Below, piece by piece: positions 1 through 7,371 of a stretch of 38,796 nucleotides of DNA; position 1 is the stretch's first letter; each line of letters opens with the position of its first letter. The notes under the pieces were generated by a model. The model was not told the DNA's origin and did no database searches. It worked only from the letters and a program-made list of their open reading frames with translations. The stretch is from an uncultured Gammaproteobacteria bacterium (GTDB taxonomy: Bacteria; Pseudomonadota; Gammaproteobacteria; Enterobacterales; Psychrobiaceae), in the NCBI GenBank assembly GCA_937139475.1, contig CAKZQF010000194.1:1-38796 (forward strand), read 5' to 3'. The position numbers and the translations under genes were made by a program.

Positions 1-2
1 CA

Positions 3-23
3 TATCTAGTTTTCAACTAGATA
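3..23. repeat. Perfect 9-bp inverted repeat with 3-base loop
   Basis: Bases 3-11 and 15-23 are exact reverse complements around a TTC loop. There is no T-run after either arm, so it is not a classical terminator. It lies 12 bases upstream of the half-tRNA and may be a processing hairpin or the end of something left of the window. Confidence 0.4.
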
Positions 24-35
24 GCTACATGAAAT

Positions 36-77
36 GCCGGTGTGATGGAATTGGTAGACATGACGGATTCAAAATCC
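36..77 (+). pseudogene. 5' half of tRNA-Leu(CAA), split by island insertion
   Basis: These bases match the 5' half of the intact tRNA at 125-209 (acceptor 5' strand, D-arm, anticodon arm up to AATCC) with four differences, then diverge completely at base 78. Its acceptor strand (T at tRNA position 6) and its anticodon stem (bases 63-67) pair perfectly with the 3' half found at 9042-9097: T6 with A67, and C28 with G42. The two pieces therefore look like one original gene now separated by the island. The 13 bp shared with the right end are bases 65-77, covering the anticodon loop. The separation is inferred; the pairing is seen. Confidence 0.75.
65..77. repeat. Candidate attL core (anticodon-loop sequence)
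   Basis: The 13-bp sequence GGATTCAAAATCC occurs here, at 154-166 and at 9042-9054. It contains a 5-bp inverted repeat (GGATT/AATCC) around the anticodon, the kind of core that tyrosine integrases targeting tRNA genes commonly use. If this is the left crossover point, the island occupies 78-9041 and carries the complete tRNA at 125-209 with it. If instead 154-209 is the left site, this piece is an older remnant. Confidence 0.5.
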
Positions 78-124
78 TTTGCATGGACAGCATAAATTTT
101 GAAACTATAGAATGAGAATGTACT

Positions 125-209
125 GCCGGCGTGATGGAATTGGTAGACATAGGGGATTCAAAATCCGTTGCCTTCGGGCGTGGCGGTTCAAGTCCGCCTA
201 CCGGTACCA
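125..209 (+). tRNA. tRNA-Leu (anticodon CAA)
   Basis: This is an 85-base cloverleaf with the leucine hallmarks: GGAATTGGTAGAC D-arm, long variable arm (TGCC TTCG GGCG region), TTCAAGT T-loop and encoded CCA at 207-209. The anticodon loop is TTCAAAA (157-163), giving CAA, which reads UUG codons. Pairing is imperfect at two places: C130 opposite A in the acceptor stem (position 6-67), and G153 opposite G167 in the anticodon stem (28-42). The half-tRNA at 36-77 has bases that would repair both. It is probably either an island-borne replacement tRNA or a chimera formed by integration. Confidence 0.9.
154..209. repeat. 56-bp direct repeat, left copy (tRNA 3' part)
   Basis: Identical base for base to 9042-9097. 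It covers the anticodon loop to the CCA end of tRNA-Leu. This is the classical signature of tRNA-targeted integration. The flanking bases differ on both sides of the two copies. Confidence 0.95.
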
Positions 210-290
210 TTCATTTAAGTTATATTAGTCAATAGCTTAGATGAATTTGTAGCAAGCTTATCTCTTAAAACTGCGGTTGTTTTTTAATTT

Positions 291-310
291 ACTGGTGCAA
301 ACTGGTGCAA
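291..310 (+). repeat. Tandem decamer ACTGGTGCAA x2 (putative integrase arm site)
   Basis: Two perfect tandem copies of the decamer ACTGGTGCAA sit between the tRNA and the integrase start. The GGTGCA core recurs with 9-10 bp spacing near the right end of the island at 8915-8948. Short repeats at both ends near att cores are typical arm-type binding sites for phage-like integrases. They may also place integrase transcription under its own control. Confidence 0.6.
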
Positions 311-323
311 TAGAGAAATAACC

Positions 324-1340
324 ATGGCTTCAATCCAAACAATTTCTAATAAAAGCGGTAAATCTTATCGCGTACAATTCATGAAAAACAGCAAACGTTT
401 ATCCAAACGGTTTGCAAAAAAGAAAGATGCTGAGAAGTTCTTAGCTCTGCTAACTCTTGATGATCAACTAACCGATCGCTTAACCAACAAAACTCAATCA
501 ACATTAATGTTCTCTGATGCCTGTGAGGAATATTTAAAACAATACACTGGCAAATGCCCTAGCACTGTTCAGCGAGTAAACTGGTGGGCTAATGAATACC
601 AAACACTCAAACTAAATGCTATTTCAAAACAATGCGTTAGAAGCTCCTTAAAGAACTTAGCTAATGATAAGTCTGCTGCAACAGTAAACCGATATAAAGC
701 TGCGCTAAGTGCTGTATTTACCTATCTGCAGGATGAATATGATGTGAGCACCAACCCCGCTAGGGAAGTAAAGCAACTCCCTGAAAATAATGAAAGAATA
801 CGTTTTTTGACTGATAATGAACGTCATAGCTTATTGCAAGCTGTGAAAAAATCTACTTGGAATAAGTTGTATCTCTTAGTCATTTTAGCTTTAACAACAG
901 GCGCAAGGCGTGGCGACCTGCTTAATCTTAAATGGTCAGACATAGACTTTAAAGCAAGAACTGCTTCTATTTCCACAACTAAGAATGGCGAGCCAAGAGT
1001 ATTACCTTTAACCGAAGAAGCTATATCAGAGCTAATGAAGTTTAGGTGCGTTGGAGCAACGTATATTTTTGCACATCCAACTAAAATTGATGAGAACTTC
1101 TATAACTTCGACTGCCATTGGCATAAAGCACTTAATGAAGCCAAGCTAATTAACTTTAGGTTTCATGATCTAAGACACACTGCTGGTTCAATGCTTGCCA
1201 TGGCTAACGTACAAACAGCGCAAATTGCTGATATATTGGGACATAAAACATTGAACGTTACCAAAAGATATATTCACTTATCAACTGCTTATAAAGCAGA
1301 TGTTATTAATGATGTAATGGGGGGGATTGCTTATGAGTAA
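324..1340 (+). CDS. int: Tyrosine recombinase (site-specific integrase)
   Basis: This 338-aa protein has a SAM-like core-binding domain (about residues 60-150) and a C-terminal catalytic domain (about 155-330). The catalytic set is visible: R195 (TGARRGD), K220, H281 and R284 (HDLRH), H307 (LGH) and the nucleophile Y316 (RYIHLS). The N-terminal part (1-45) resembles an arm-binding domain. It would catalyse integration and excision of the island at tRNA-Leu(CAA). It is the first gene after the tRNA and reads away from it, the usual layout. The final codons overlap the next gene (ATGAGTAA), so the two are translationally coupled. The ribosome-binding site is weak. Confidence 0.95.
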   Translation: MASIQTISNKSGKSYRVQFMKNSKRLSKRFAKKKDAEKFLALLTLDDQLTDRLTNKTQSTLMFSDACEEYLKQYTGKCPSTVQRVNWWANEYQTLKLNAISKQCVRSSLKNLANDKSAATVNRYKAALSAVFTYLQDEYDVSTNPAREVKQLPENNERIRFLTDNERHSLLQAVKKSTWNKLYLLVILALTTGARRGDLLNLKWSDIDFKARTASISTTKNGEPRVLPLTEEAISELMKFRCVGATYIFAHPTKIDENFYNFDCHWHKALNEAKLINFRFHDLRHTAGSMLAMANVQTAQIADILGHKTLNVTKRYIHLSTAYKADVINDVMGGIAYE

Positions 1341-1842
1341 GTCACCTTTAGACGACTATATAAAGCATAAGGTTTCACGTCACCAAGATGCAATTAGCTT
1401 AGCCAATCGTTTAGTGTTAGAAGGGCGGGTTGATGAAGCTAAGTCTATACGGGGGTTAATCGATGATTTGGTTAATGAGATAACAAGCAATCAAATGTAC
1501 CGCGATAATATTCTATCAACTATGCGCTACGCAGCGGATGAGAACCAAGAACTAGAAAGTGAAAAAGACGAACTAGAAAATGAAAACCTAGAAGCCAAAA
1601 AGAAAAAAAGCAGGCAAGCTAGCTTGGCCGGGAAAGCAAAAGCTAATCCAGACGAATATAAAGAACAACTTATTCATAGCTATTTAAATAGGGGGTATGT
1701 ACCAGCATATGAATGGCACAAAAGTATTCCTCCTTCTCCCAGAAATGGGGTTCCCCCAAAATTGGATACAATTCAAAAATGGGTAAGCTCGTATAAAGCT
1801 CAAATTAGAAACAATCTAAAATGGGTAAAGAAGGATAAATAA
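1333..1842 (+). CDS. Hypothetical coiled-coil protein coupled to integrase
   Basis: This is a 169-aa protein if started at the ATG at 1333, which follows a GGGGGG stretch; a TTG at 1327 is also in frame. It overlaps the integrase stop by 8 bases. Residues about 70-100 are a strongly charged Glu/Lys coiled coil, followed by a basic stretch (KKKKSRQASLAGKAK). The C-terminal part (about 125-169) looks globular and basic. I do not recognise the family. Coupling to the integrase and the basic character suggest a DNA-binding accessory or regulatory role, but that is inference. Confidence 0.75.
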   Translation: MSKSPLDDYIKHKVSRHQDAISLANRLVLEGRVDEAKSIRGLIDDLVNEITSNQMYRDNILSTMRYAADENQELESEKDELENENLEAKKKKSRQASLAGKAKANPDEYKEQLIHSYLNRGYVPAYEWHKSIPPSPRNGVPPKLDTIQKWVSSYKAQIRNNLKWVKKDK

Positions 1843-1852
1843 TACTTATTGT

Positions 1853-1902
1853 CGGAATATCGCTGTTAATCCGGTTCGTATCAGATTAACGATGATATTC
1901 CG
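1853..1902. repeat. 19-bp inverted repeat, candidate operator or structured RNA
   Basis: The left arm 1853-1871 and right arm 1884-1902 pair as two perfect blocks: a 9-bp outer block (CGGAATATC/GATATTCCG) and a 7-bp inner block (GTTAATC/GATTAAC). A 3x3 mismatch separates them, and the loop is 12 bases. No T-run follows, so it is not a standard terminator. It lies between the integrase pair and the AlpA-like gene. That makes it a good candidate operator for the small DNA-binding proteins or a replication or excision site. Confidence 0.55.
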
Positions 1903-1990
1903 CTAAACATAACTCAACCCATCAGTCATTATCTCCCTTGTCTCATATGAGGCGCTGCGTAGACCGCAGTTAACAAAAGGATAAGCTCTA

Positions 1991-2221
1991 ATGACTAACA
2001 TAGAACCATATAAGACTAACTTAAATAACTGGGTAGCTTTAACTGAAGTACCAAAGCTACACCCTCAATTCACCCACTCACAGCTAAAGCACCTATTCTG
2101 GAAGCGAAAAGAGCATACGGGCCTGGAGCAATGCTATCGAGTAATTGGTAAAAAAGCATATATTTGCTTGCCTTTATTCGGGCTATGGCTAGCTGGTGAG
2201 CTAAATCAGGAGACTGATTAA
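1991..2221 (+). CDS. AlpA/excisionase-like small DNA-binding protein
   Basis: This 76-aa protein has the layout of the small regulators found just downstream of integrases in satellites and islands: a W-V-A-L-T-E-V segment, a helix-turn-helix (THSQLKHLFWKR), and a C-terminal KAYICLPLFGLWLAG segment. Such proteins control integrase expression and/or excision direction. An AAGGA element lies about 10 bases before the ATG. The next ATG follows directly after its stop, so it heads a three-gene unit with the next two genes. The family is inferred from pattern and context. Confidence 0.65.
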   Translation: MTNIEPYKTNLNNWVALTEVPKLHPQFTHSQLKHLFWKRKEHTGLEQCYRVIGKKAYICLPLFGLWLAGELNQETD

Positions 2222-2518
2222 ATGGTAACAACACTTAAATTAAAACGTACAACTAAAATTGAGCGATTCATCGAATCTCTTTTTTTAGCTGGCTCTAGCG
2301 GTGTGAAGCCGCTGGAATTAAGCAACAAAATTAACACTAAAAATATTACCAAGTATGCTTATGACTTAAAGAAAAAGGGGGTTCACCTGCATACGGGAAT
2401 AAACTATAGAATCACTAACATCAATGATGCGACTGCAGCATTTCACCTATTAAACAACTACAGAACGGAACGTGGTGCAACAGCACTCCCTCTGGAGTTC
2501 TTAGGGGACTGGAAGTAA
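2222..2518 (+). CDS. Small helix-turn-helix-like protein
   Basis: This 98-aa basic protein has its ATG immediately after the upstream stop and overlaps the next gene by one base (TAATG). Residues about 10-55 read like a winged-helix: a helix of IERFIESLFLAG type, then KPLELSNKINTKNITKYAYDLKKKG, then a beta-hairpin-like HLHTGINYRITN. No enzyme motifs are seen. It sits directly before the replication-type ATPase and may help it bind DNA or regulate the operon. The function is inferred. Confidence 0.7.
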   Translation: MVTTLKLKRTTKIERFIESLFLAGSSGVKPLELSNKINTKNITKYAYDLKKKGVHLHTGINYRITNINDATAAFHLLNNYRTERGATALPLEFLGDWK

Positions 2519-3564
2519 TGCAAGAACTATTAGAAAACGACAGCACCCTAGAAGCCTCCACAGCAAGTCAGGGTGCCAATCAAAATCCACAACCAAATCT
2601 GTTTGATTGGGCTGATGAGTACATTTTAACAGATGATGAAATTAAAGCCATCTCTGAGCCTGAATGGATTATCGAAAACCTAATTATATCTGGACATGTA
2701 ATTCTCATACCTGCTGAACCAAATGCCGGAAAGACTACAATATTCTTTCACCTTGCAGGCGAAATGATTAAGCAAGGTCATCATGTTTATTATGTAAACA
2801 CTGACATATCGGGCGGAGATGCAAAGCCATTAGCTTCATCTGCTAAAGATAAAGGCATTAATCTATTGCTTCCTGATATGAAGCTTGGCTTATCGATGCA
2901 GAGTGTCATTGCTCAATTAACAAAATTATCAGAAGCAAATGAATCACTGAACAATACGGTTTTCATTTTTGATACACTAAAAAAAATGCTCAACGTACTT
3001 AATAAAAGTGATGCTAAATGCTTCTTTCAATTAATACGCAAGCTATCAGCCAAAGGAATGACCATTATTTTGTTGGCTCATACCAACAAATACACTGATA
3101 ACGAAGGCAAGCCAATATATGAGGGTACAGGCGATATGCGTTCTGATGTTGATGAGCTAATTTACCTCATCCCGCAAAAGCACTCCGATGGCTCAATGAC
3201 CGTAACTACTGCACCAGATAAAGTAAGAGGCTCATTCGAGCCAATTACTTTTAACATTGATCGTAACAGGAATGTATCAATTGCTAGTCAAGCTGTTGAT
3301 ACAGCACTAGCTAACCAAGTGCAAAGTGAGCTTAGTAATGATCAACATGTAATTGATGCAATTAAAGAAGCTATTCAATCAGGCGCTGAGACCCAGAAGG
3401 AGATAATTGAATTATGCGCCGATGTAAATGTTGGTGAGCGTCTTGTTAAGAAGGTGCTAGTTAAGTATGGTCATGACGGTTCGACCGATAGTGTGTACCC
3501 AATTTTTTGGAATAAAGCTCAAGGAGGGAAAAACAGTTACATATACTCTTTAAGCAACTGCTAA
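2518..3564 (+). CDS. RepA-like RecA-fold ATPase (AAA_25 type)
   Basis: This 348-aa protein has a P-loop at about residues 65-74 (PAEPNAGKTT), a Walker B-like strand at about 148-152 (VFIFD) and a third motif ending in LLAHTNK (about 185-191). This matches the RepA/DnaB-like hexameric ATPase family found in plasmids, phages and satellites. The C-terminal region (about 265-320) contains a helix-turn-helix-like stretch. It probably unwinds or loads at an element origin after excision. It is the last gene of the three-gene unit, started by an ATG overlapping the preceding stop. Confidence 0.8.
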   Translation: MQELLENDSTLEASTASQGANQNPQPNLFDWADEYILTDDEIKAISEPEWIIENLIISGHVILIPAEPNAGKTTIFFHLAGEMIKQGHHVYYVNTDISGGDAKPLASSAKDKGINLLLPDMKLGLSMQSVIAQLTKLSEANESLNNTVFIFDTLKKMLNVLNKSDAKCFFQLIRKLSAKGMTIILLAHTNKYTDNEGKPIYEGTGDMRSDVDELIYLIPQKHSDGSMTVTTAPDKVRGSFEPITFNIDRNRNVSIASQAVDTALANQVQSELSNDQHVIDAIKEAIQSGAETQKEIIELCADVNVGERLVKKVLVKYGHDGSTDSVYPIFWNKAQGGKNSYIYSLSNC

Positions 3565-4102
3565 CAACAAGCCTCGGTGTGATTCTATCACATCGATGGC
3601 AACCATTTAATTGTCATTGTTGTCATTTTAATCTATTTTATTCATTAGTATTCCGACTTAAACCAATAGTTCTAAAAAATACAAAAAAGACATATTTAAT
3701 GGCATTATATTTACAGGACAAAATGGCTAATAAAAGAATATTCTTGTGGTTCTCCTGCGCTTTTAGTTTAGTAAACTGAAAGAACCAATACGATATGCTA
3801 GCAACTAAATTTCTCAAACGATATCAAGACGATAATGCTAGATATAACATAGCTTCCGCAATGCTGTAGGCATAACGAATTCAAATACTATTATTCTAAA
3901 GATAAGACATTCACGATATTCTAAACTCCTATGACTCTCGATAACGTACTATACAGTGTCGATATATTCAATCTGCATTAGATTTCAGGAAATCAGCCTT
4001 AAGAAGCAATATTAAATCTAGCAGCAAGAGGCCAGTTTCGTGTCAGCGTAAATAGGGAATGCTGTAGTAAACTGTTTTGTGTAACTTAATCATTACATCC
4101 CA
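3565..4102. other. AT-rich non-coding gap in island
   Basis: No convincing gene is seen. A small hairpin (8-bp stem, TCT loop) lies at 3576-3594 just after the ATPase gene. It has no following T-run and so is at best a weak terminator. The remainder is AT-rich without clear repeats. It separates the rightward core genes from the leftward cargo genes that converge on it, and could include decayed coding sequence or an origin. Confidence 0.4.
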
Positions 4103-4447
4103 TCATGCCTGACAATCTGAGACTGCAACCAATAAAGGATTAGCATCTGGAGAATACTGCAAATACTTATAAGCTTTAGTTATAGTTACATCTTTTACTA
4201 ACTCTATATCTGCTAAATAAAGTAACTTCCCGCCGATGCTTGTGGTCAAAGATATTCCTCTCCTTGTTTCTCTTTGATTTACGACACCGTATTTTTCCCA
4301 TTTGTCAGCTATACAAATGGAGATGGTTTTGACATCTTTATTGCTAACTTCCAAGACATGTGGCGCATTTGCTCTCATTAATCCGGGGGTAGTTGTGCAG
4401 CCTGTAATGCTAAGCATTATAGCTAGTGTTCCCATTACTCTATTCAT
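4103..4447 (-). CDS. Small hypothetical lipoprotein
   Basis: This 114-aa protein begins with a lipoprotein signal peptide: MNRVMGTLAIMLSITG followed by the lipidated Cys17 (lipobox ITGC). The rest is a short globular domain with two further cysteines (in ISICIA and SDCQA). A good AAGGATAAG ribosome-binding site precedes the ATG. It would be anchored to a membrane facing the periplasm. I do not recognise the family. It stands alone on the minus strand at the edge of the cargo, so its role is unknown. Confidence 0.7.
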   Translation of the reverse strand: MNRVMGTLAIMLSITGCTTTPGLMRANAPHVLEVSNKDVKTISICIADKWEKYGVVNQRETRRGISLTTSIGGKLLYLADIELVKDVTITKAYKYLQYSPDANPLLVAVSDCQA

Positions 4448-4666
4448 CTTATCCTTAGTTATTATAAGCTTATTCCTTTGATTTGACTGGGGATATTACA
4501 TGACGTGAATGTCTATTAAAACCTTGTAAATAATGAATATGGAATCAAAATTTTCTGTTACGTTGTGTGTTGAACAGGAGTATTATTACTTTGGACAACT
4601 TACCTAAGGTTAACTTAGCATCATCATTAGGTTCTTTCGAAGGTGGGGGCGCAATACATAATACCC

Positions 4667-5113
4667 TTACGAGTTGATTGGATTGAACTTTGGCTTTTGA
4701 CCGAGCAACTCACCATTTCTTGCTTTTGTTTCTAAACTGTATGCCTCGGTACTGCTATTAACTATAATATATTGATAATCTAAGTAATCCTGAATAAACG
4801 ATTTGGTAAGGGTATCTAGCTTTAATTCGCCATTGGAAAATAATGGTAAGTCTGTTTGTTGAAGTGACGGGACAACTAATCTGTTTGCTACATAAACACA
4901 AAACTGGTCACCACTTAACCGGCCTGTCGAGTGGCTGTGAAGACGAGTGACTAAGCCGTACTTTTTCTTATGAAGATTTTTCTCAATCTCCCTACCGGAC
5001 ATACCACAATACAATAATTCGTCTTTATTCCAGATTGCATAAATTCCAGCTGCGACCATTGGTATTGATTTATTAGGCCAAACTGAAAATTTTGATCTAT
5101 CTGAAAACTTCAT
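4667..5113 (-). CDS. GIY-YIG domain protein (putative nuclease)
   Basis: This is a 148-aa protein from the ATG at 5113, which has AAGG six bases upstream; a TTG directly before it is also in frame. The GIY motif is seen at residues 23-25 (GIYAIW), a YCG version of YIG at 35-37 (LLYCGMSG), a basic segment with R57 and H59 (LVTRLHS), and a C-terminal Glu and Asn (SLETKARNG, KFNP). This order matches the catalytic residues of GIY-YIG endonucleases. The second motif is non-canonical (C for I). It lies 17 bp downstream of the J-domain gene on the same strand, so the two are probably co-transcribed. The substrate is unknown. Confidence 0.65.
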   Translation of the reverse strand: MKFSDRSKFSVWPNKSIPMVAAGIYAIWNKDELLYCGMSGREIEKNLHKKKYGLVTRLHSHSTGRLSGDQFCVYVANRLVVPSLQQTDLPLFSNGELKLDTLTKSFIQDYLDYQYIIVNSSTEAYSLETKARNGELLGQKPKFNPINS

Positions 5114-5133
5114 CAATAACCTTGTGGTATCAA

Positions 5134-5976
5134 TTATTGGCTAAGGGCCATAACAAATATGGCAGCAGCTATACAAATCAGGGTAACTGTAAATTTTTTT
5201 ACCATTTTCATCTCTTTTCGATTTCTGTCTTCATAGGCCTGCTCTTCTTCATAAGCTTTGAATTCTTCATAAGCTCTGATTTCCTCATGGATTCTGGCTT
5301 CTTCTTTTTCTGCTGCTTTTTCTTCTGGGCTCTCTGAATATAACTTAAATTCTTTTTGAATGTTAAGAATCACGTGGTTAGCATTTAATTCGTTCCCAAG
5401 TATATTAACCGCTTTATTTAGCTCACGTGCTGCATCGGTATGGCCATCTAAAATTAAGTGCTTTGCAAACTTTAGAATATCAGCGTTGGTACCAAAATAA
5501 GATTCTAGGTATACCCTTTCAAGCTCTGTGGCCAACAGTTTAGCCCTTTTGAAGTCTTTAGATTCAAGCAGGTTAATCCTGAAAGTGAATGCCAATCGAG
5601 AAGATATTCTCTCTAACTCTTTTTCTAGTTTAGATAAGCCCGATTGGTACTTTGTCGCCACCTTCCAATCATCATCTAAAGTATGTGATGCCGAACTGGA
5701 GTGATTACTATCTGAACCACGATCTTCTTGATATGAAAAATTTTCACTAAAGCTTTCTTCCCTTTCTTTATCATAATGAGCACGACTATCCGCATTGGAT
5801 AAAATTCGATATGCTTCATTTATTTCAAGGGTTTTAGAATTAGCTTCTGATTTAGAACCTTTATATTTATCTGGATGATAAACATTAAGCATAGCTTTGT
5901 ATGCAGCTTTAATTACTAACTTCTCAGCTGTTGGCAAAATGCCAAGAATTGAATAATAATCTTTTGAGGTATCCAT
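5134..5976 (-). CDS. J-domain protein with C-terminal membrane anchor
   Basis: This 280-aa protein has an N-terminal J domain (residues 4-72) with the essential HPD motif at 34-36, which stimulates Hsp70 (DnaK) ATPase. A serine-rich linker (about 80-97) follows, then a mostly helical middle region. Next comes a Glu/Ala/Tyr-rich repeat zone (AYEEFKAYEEEQAYED, about 237-252) and a single hydrophobic segment at the extreme C-terminus (about 262-279), predicted as a tail anchor. There is no Gly/Phe region or zinc finger, so it is a class C J-protein. It lies upstream of the GIY-YIG gene in a two-gene unit. It may recruit DnaK to the membrane. A role in defence or element biology is inference only. 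Confidence 0.8.
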   Translation of the reverse strand: MDTSKDYYSILGILPTAEKLVIKAAYKAMLNVYHPDKYKGSKSEANSKTLEINEAYRILSNADSRAHYDKEREESFSENFSYQEDRGSDSNHSSSASHTLDDDWKVATKYQSGLSKLEKELERISSRLAFTFRINLLESKDFKRAKLLATELERVYLESYFGTNADILKFAKHLILDGHTDAARELNKAVNILGNELNANHVILNIQKEFKLYSESPEEKAAEKEEARIHEEIRAYEEFKAYEEEQAYEDRNRKEMKMVKKFTVTLICIAAAIFVMALSQ

Positions 5977-6356
5977 CTACTGAAGTGTCCATTTCTTACG
6001 CAAGAATTTGATATATAGAGACTATCATAACTTAAGTCTAAGATGTTCTGAAATGATGTCATTTTTATCATTACTAGATTTTAGTTGGTAATCAATTAAA
6101 GGTAAAAAGTACAAAAATGACATATATGGGAACAGGCATGTTAAAACCTGAGTATTTTTTATAAAATCGAGATTTGAAGTAATGTGCTTGCGTATGTCAG
6201 CCATTGTTATTTGGTCTGAGTTAACTTACTGTGATGTAAAGTCCGCTTATATATAGTACTTCTAGGCACTTAGGTGCATAATAATTCGAGGTTCTTATTA
6301 TATGATGCCTATATATTATTGATTGTTATGGTTCGAGTTAGTTACTAGGGGATTAA
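5977..6356. other. Divergent intergenic region in island
   Basis: This 380-bp, very AT-rich spacer lies between the leftward J-domain gene and the rightward HNH gene. It should hold promoters for both. TA-rich stretches occur around 6248-6256 and 6309-6320, but no promoter pair is clear enough to assign. No coding sequence is seen. Confidence 0.4.
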
Positions 6357-7370
6357 ATGGAATTTTACGAAGTTGAGCCAACGCTAGATAACTATTGGCG
6401 TGCAATTATATTGTTTGGTCGTAATGTCGCTTCATATAAGTTTGCCTTGGCTAAGTCTCTTTATGAGCTTAACTCCGTACCAAATGATTTGGTTAAGATG
6501 GAGCAACTAGCAGAGCCTTTTAGTCGTCACCTTTGTGAGCACCTCCAACACTCCCCTAAACAAATAACCTCAAAATCTAGCTCATTCCTGAGTGCCTGTA
6601 GTGACTACAATCAAGGTAGCTTGAACAAAGATCAAATGATCGATCAAACGGTAAAGCTTGGTTTTAATAATGTCATTGATGCCTTTCATGTCGTAAATAA
6701 TAATGAAATAGCACAGCGATTCTTTATCGATGAGCGTAAAACTAATGGTGGTATACGAATAACTGATAACTTCTTTAAGCTTGCAGAGCATGAGCAGTTC
6801 GACAGTTTTAATAATGAAACAGAAGCTCGTTGGCGGCTCGTTGAACAAGGCTGGAAATTGGGTGTGTCAAGGAGCTTAATTCGAGTTGAATATGACCGTA
6901 CTCTTGAGACCCTATTTACATCAGATAAAAAACGTAGGGTTGATATCACAAGCTGCCGTGACAGTTTTAATGGTTATCAAAAAGGACGATGCTTTTATTG
7001 TTACTCACCGATTAGTATTTTAAGCGGAGATGATAACCTAGCTGATGTTGACCACTTTTTACCATGGACTCTCTGTGAACAGCTTCCTAATGTTAATGGT
7101 GTTTGGAACTTGGTTCTAGCTTGTAAAGAATGCAACAGAGGTGAGGGGGGGAAGTTTGCCAAAGTACCAACTCTCCTGCTTTTAAAGCGTTTACATAAAA
7201 GAAACGAGTACTTCATCAATAGTCACTTGCCATTACGAGAAACATTGATTCAGCAAACAGGAAAAGATGAGCCAAAACGAAAGTATTTTCTTCAAAATGT
7301 ATATAACAGGGCAAAAACTCTTTTGATTCACCAATGGGAACCAGAGATAAAAGGGATTATTACTTTTTAA
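6357..7370 (+). CDS. HNH endonuclease
   Basis: This 337-aa protein has an N-terminal helical region (about 1-195) of unknown type and a C-terminal HNH/zinc-finger nuclease domain (about 200-265). The residues are C212-x2-C215, D232-H233 (VDHFLPW), N251 (WNLVLAC), C256-x2-C259 and N260, giving a complete zinc-stabilised beta-beta-alpha metal site. It would cut nucleic acid. The start has an AGGGG ribosome-binding site. Its stop is one base before the methyltransferase ATG, so the two genes form a tight pair. The N-terminal domain probably gives specificity. Pairing a nuclease with a methyltransferase recalls restriction-modification, but the partner does not look like a typical DNA methylase. 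Confidence 0.85.
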   Translation: MEFYEVEPTLDNYWRAIILFGRNVASYKFALAKSLYELNSVPNDLVKMEQLAEPFSRHLCEHLQHSPKQITSKSSSFLSACSDYNQGSLNKDQMIDQTVKLGFNNVIDAFHVVNNNEIAQRFFIDERKTNGGIRITDNFFKLAEHEQFDSFNNETEARWRLVEQGWKLGVSRSLIRVEYDRTLETLFTSDKKRRVDITSCRDSFNGYQKGRCFYCYSPISILSGDDNLADVDHFLPWTLCEQLPNVNGVWNLVLACKECNRGEGGKFAKVPTLLLLKRLHKRNEYFINSHLPLRETLIQQTGKDEPKRKYFLQNVYNRAKTLLIHQWEPEIKGIITF

Positions 7371-7371
7371 G

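Noticed and set aside
3576..3594. Hairpin as terminator for the RepA-like gene
   Set aside because: The stem is fair but no T-run follows, so it is only noted in the gap description.
3579..3779. 66-codon open frame after the RepA-like ATPase gene
   Set aside because: It has no ribosome-binding site, low-complexity composition and no domain, and begins inside a hairpin. Probably chance.
5092..5337. 81-codon plus-strand frame with hydrophobic Phe-rich protein
   Set aside because: It is antisense to the Glu-rich end of the J-domain gene. The Phe runs are simply the complement of GAA codons.
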